7,069 bases of DNA. Origin: Bacteroidales bacterium (lineage in GTDB: Bacteria > Bacteroidota > Bacteroidia > Bacteroidales > UBA932). The notes under the pieces are model-generated. The model was not told the origin of the DNA. It worked only from the letters and a program-made list of their open reading frames with translations, and made no database searches. Of the stretch, positions 6,734 to 7,069 are shown piece by piece. Each line of letters starts with the position of its first letter. The first letter of the stretch is position 1. The position numbers and the translations under genes are program-made. The stretch is from assembly GCA_017554135.1 (NCBI GenBank), contig JAFZIX010000243.1:1-7069 (forward strand), in the 5' to 3' direction.

Positions 6734-7069
6734 TTATCTTTAGGAGCAAGAATATAGAACAGGGCATTCTCCAGGATATATGCCAGGAGGATGCCCAAAA
6801 TTATAAACTGCCAGCGAAGCCTGAACAGTGCCACCAGCACTATAATAATGGCCGAGATGCTGACGATTGCGGTCCGTAGCATCTTCGTGACCGTATCTGC
6901 CTTGATGCCCTTTCCGAACTTGAATGAGAACATAGGGAGTTCGCATACGAGCAGGAAGCATAGCAGGATGGACATGACGGCGATTATCACCGGAATCCAC
7001 CTCCACCAACTATCCGGCAGGAACGCGGTAATGCAGCAGAAAGAGCCGCAAATAAGGGCGCTGGCGGGA
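6730..7069 (-). CDS. pssA: CDP-diacylglycerol-serine O-phosphatidyltransferase, C-terminal part (start outside window)
   Basis: The frame is open from the window edge at 7069 to a TAG at 6732-6730, giving 112 residues. It is highly hydrophobic with about four membrane segments. PASALICGSF at the left of the fragment and LLVCELPMFSFKFGKG in the middle match the C-terminal half of the small Bacteroidetes PssA as I remember it (LPTPANAL and VSELPMFxLKFK). PssA makes phosphatidylserine from CDP-diacylglycerol and serine, the precursor of phosphatidylethanolamine, in the inner membrane. The CDP-alcohol phosphotransferase active-site motif lies upstream, outside the window. A GTG at 6990 and an ATG at 6975 are internal codons, not starts, since the homology begins before them. 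It is a housekeeping gene converging on the operon, which marks a boundary of the accessory locus. Confidence 0.75.
   Translation of the reverse strand, partial: PASALICGSFCCITAFLPDSWWRWIPVIIAVMSILLCFLLVCELPMFSFKFGKGIKADTVTKMLRTAIVSISAIIIVLVALFRLRWQFIILGILLAYILENALFYILAPKDN
6762..6796. terminator. Strong hairpin just after the GH92 gene, candidate operon terminator
   Basis: GGGCATTCTCC (6762-6772) and GGAGGATGCCC (6786-6796) pair over 11 positions, ten Watson-Crick and one G-U in rightward RNA, with a 13-base loop. It begins 29 bases after the GH92 stop, a normal distance for a terminator. The following bases are AAAATTATAAA, AT-rich but not a T run, so intrinsic termination would be imperfect. 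The whole hairpin lies inside the oppositely oriented pssA coding sequence, so it could instead be a codon coincidence. Confidence 0.35.

Noticed and set aside
6740..7009. An 89-codon minus-strand frame overlapping pssA in another frame
   Set aside because: The neighbouring frame gives membrane segments and PssA-like motifs open to the window edge; this one is polar and unrecognisable.

Overview
The window looks like chromosomal DNA of a GC-rich member of the Bacteroidales (gut or rumen type, for example Alistipes-like or an uncultured relative; this is inference). The grounds are a plausible Bacteroidetes-type promoter (TTTG, 20-base spacer, TAnnTTTG-like box), four short lipoprotein signal peptides, the absence of clear Shine-Dalgarno sequences, and gene families typical of that group: an S1 sulfatase, an anaerobic sulfatase maturase, a Bacteroidetes-style S41 peptidase lipoprotein, a GH92 mannosidase and a small membrane PssA.

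Layout. At the left edge a partial lipoprotein gene runs leftward from base 362 and off the window; its start resembles discoidin (F5/8 type C)-containing carbohydrate-active proteins. A 111-base divergent control region (363-473) follows, with a promoter for the rightward genes, a weaker box for the leftward gene, and two small inverted repeats. Four rightward genes are then packed with no real gaps: a serine-type sulfatase lipoprotein (474-1865), its radical-SAM maturase (1865-3094, sharing one base with the sulfatase), an S41 peptidase lipoprotein (3096-4553, one base gap) and a GH92 alpha-mannosidase lipoprotein (4550-6733, four-base overlap). A convergent partial gene, the C-terminal part of pssA (6730-7069, minus strand), meets the GH92 gene so tightly that the two stop codons share a CTAG.

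How the genes may work together (inference). The four rightward genes look like one transcript. The maturase is cytoplasmic and would convert Ser75 of the sulfatase to formylglycine before export. The sulfatase, peptidase and mannosidase all carry lipoprotein signals and would act in the cell envelope. A sulfatase, a peptidase and an alpha-mannosidase together suggest processing of a sulfated, mannose-containing glycoprotein or glycopeptide. No SusC/SusD transporter pair, sensor or regulator lies in the window, so substrate and uptake route are unproven.

I see no tRNA, rRNA, CRISPR array, insertion sequence or phage gene. The parts are known families. What may be new is their combination in one operon with a dedicated maturase, not a new enzyme class.
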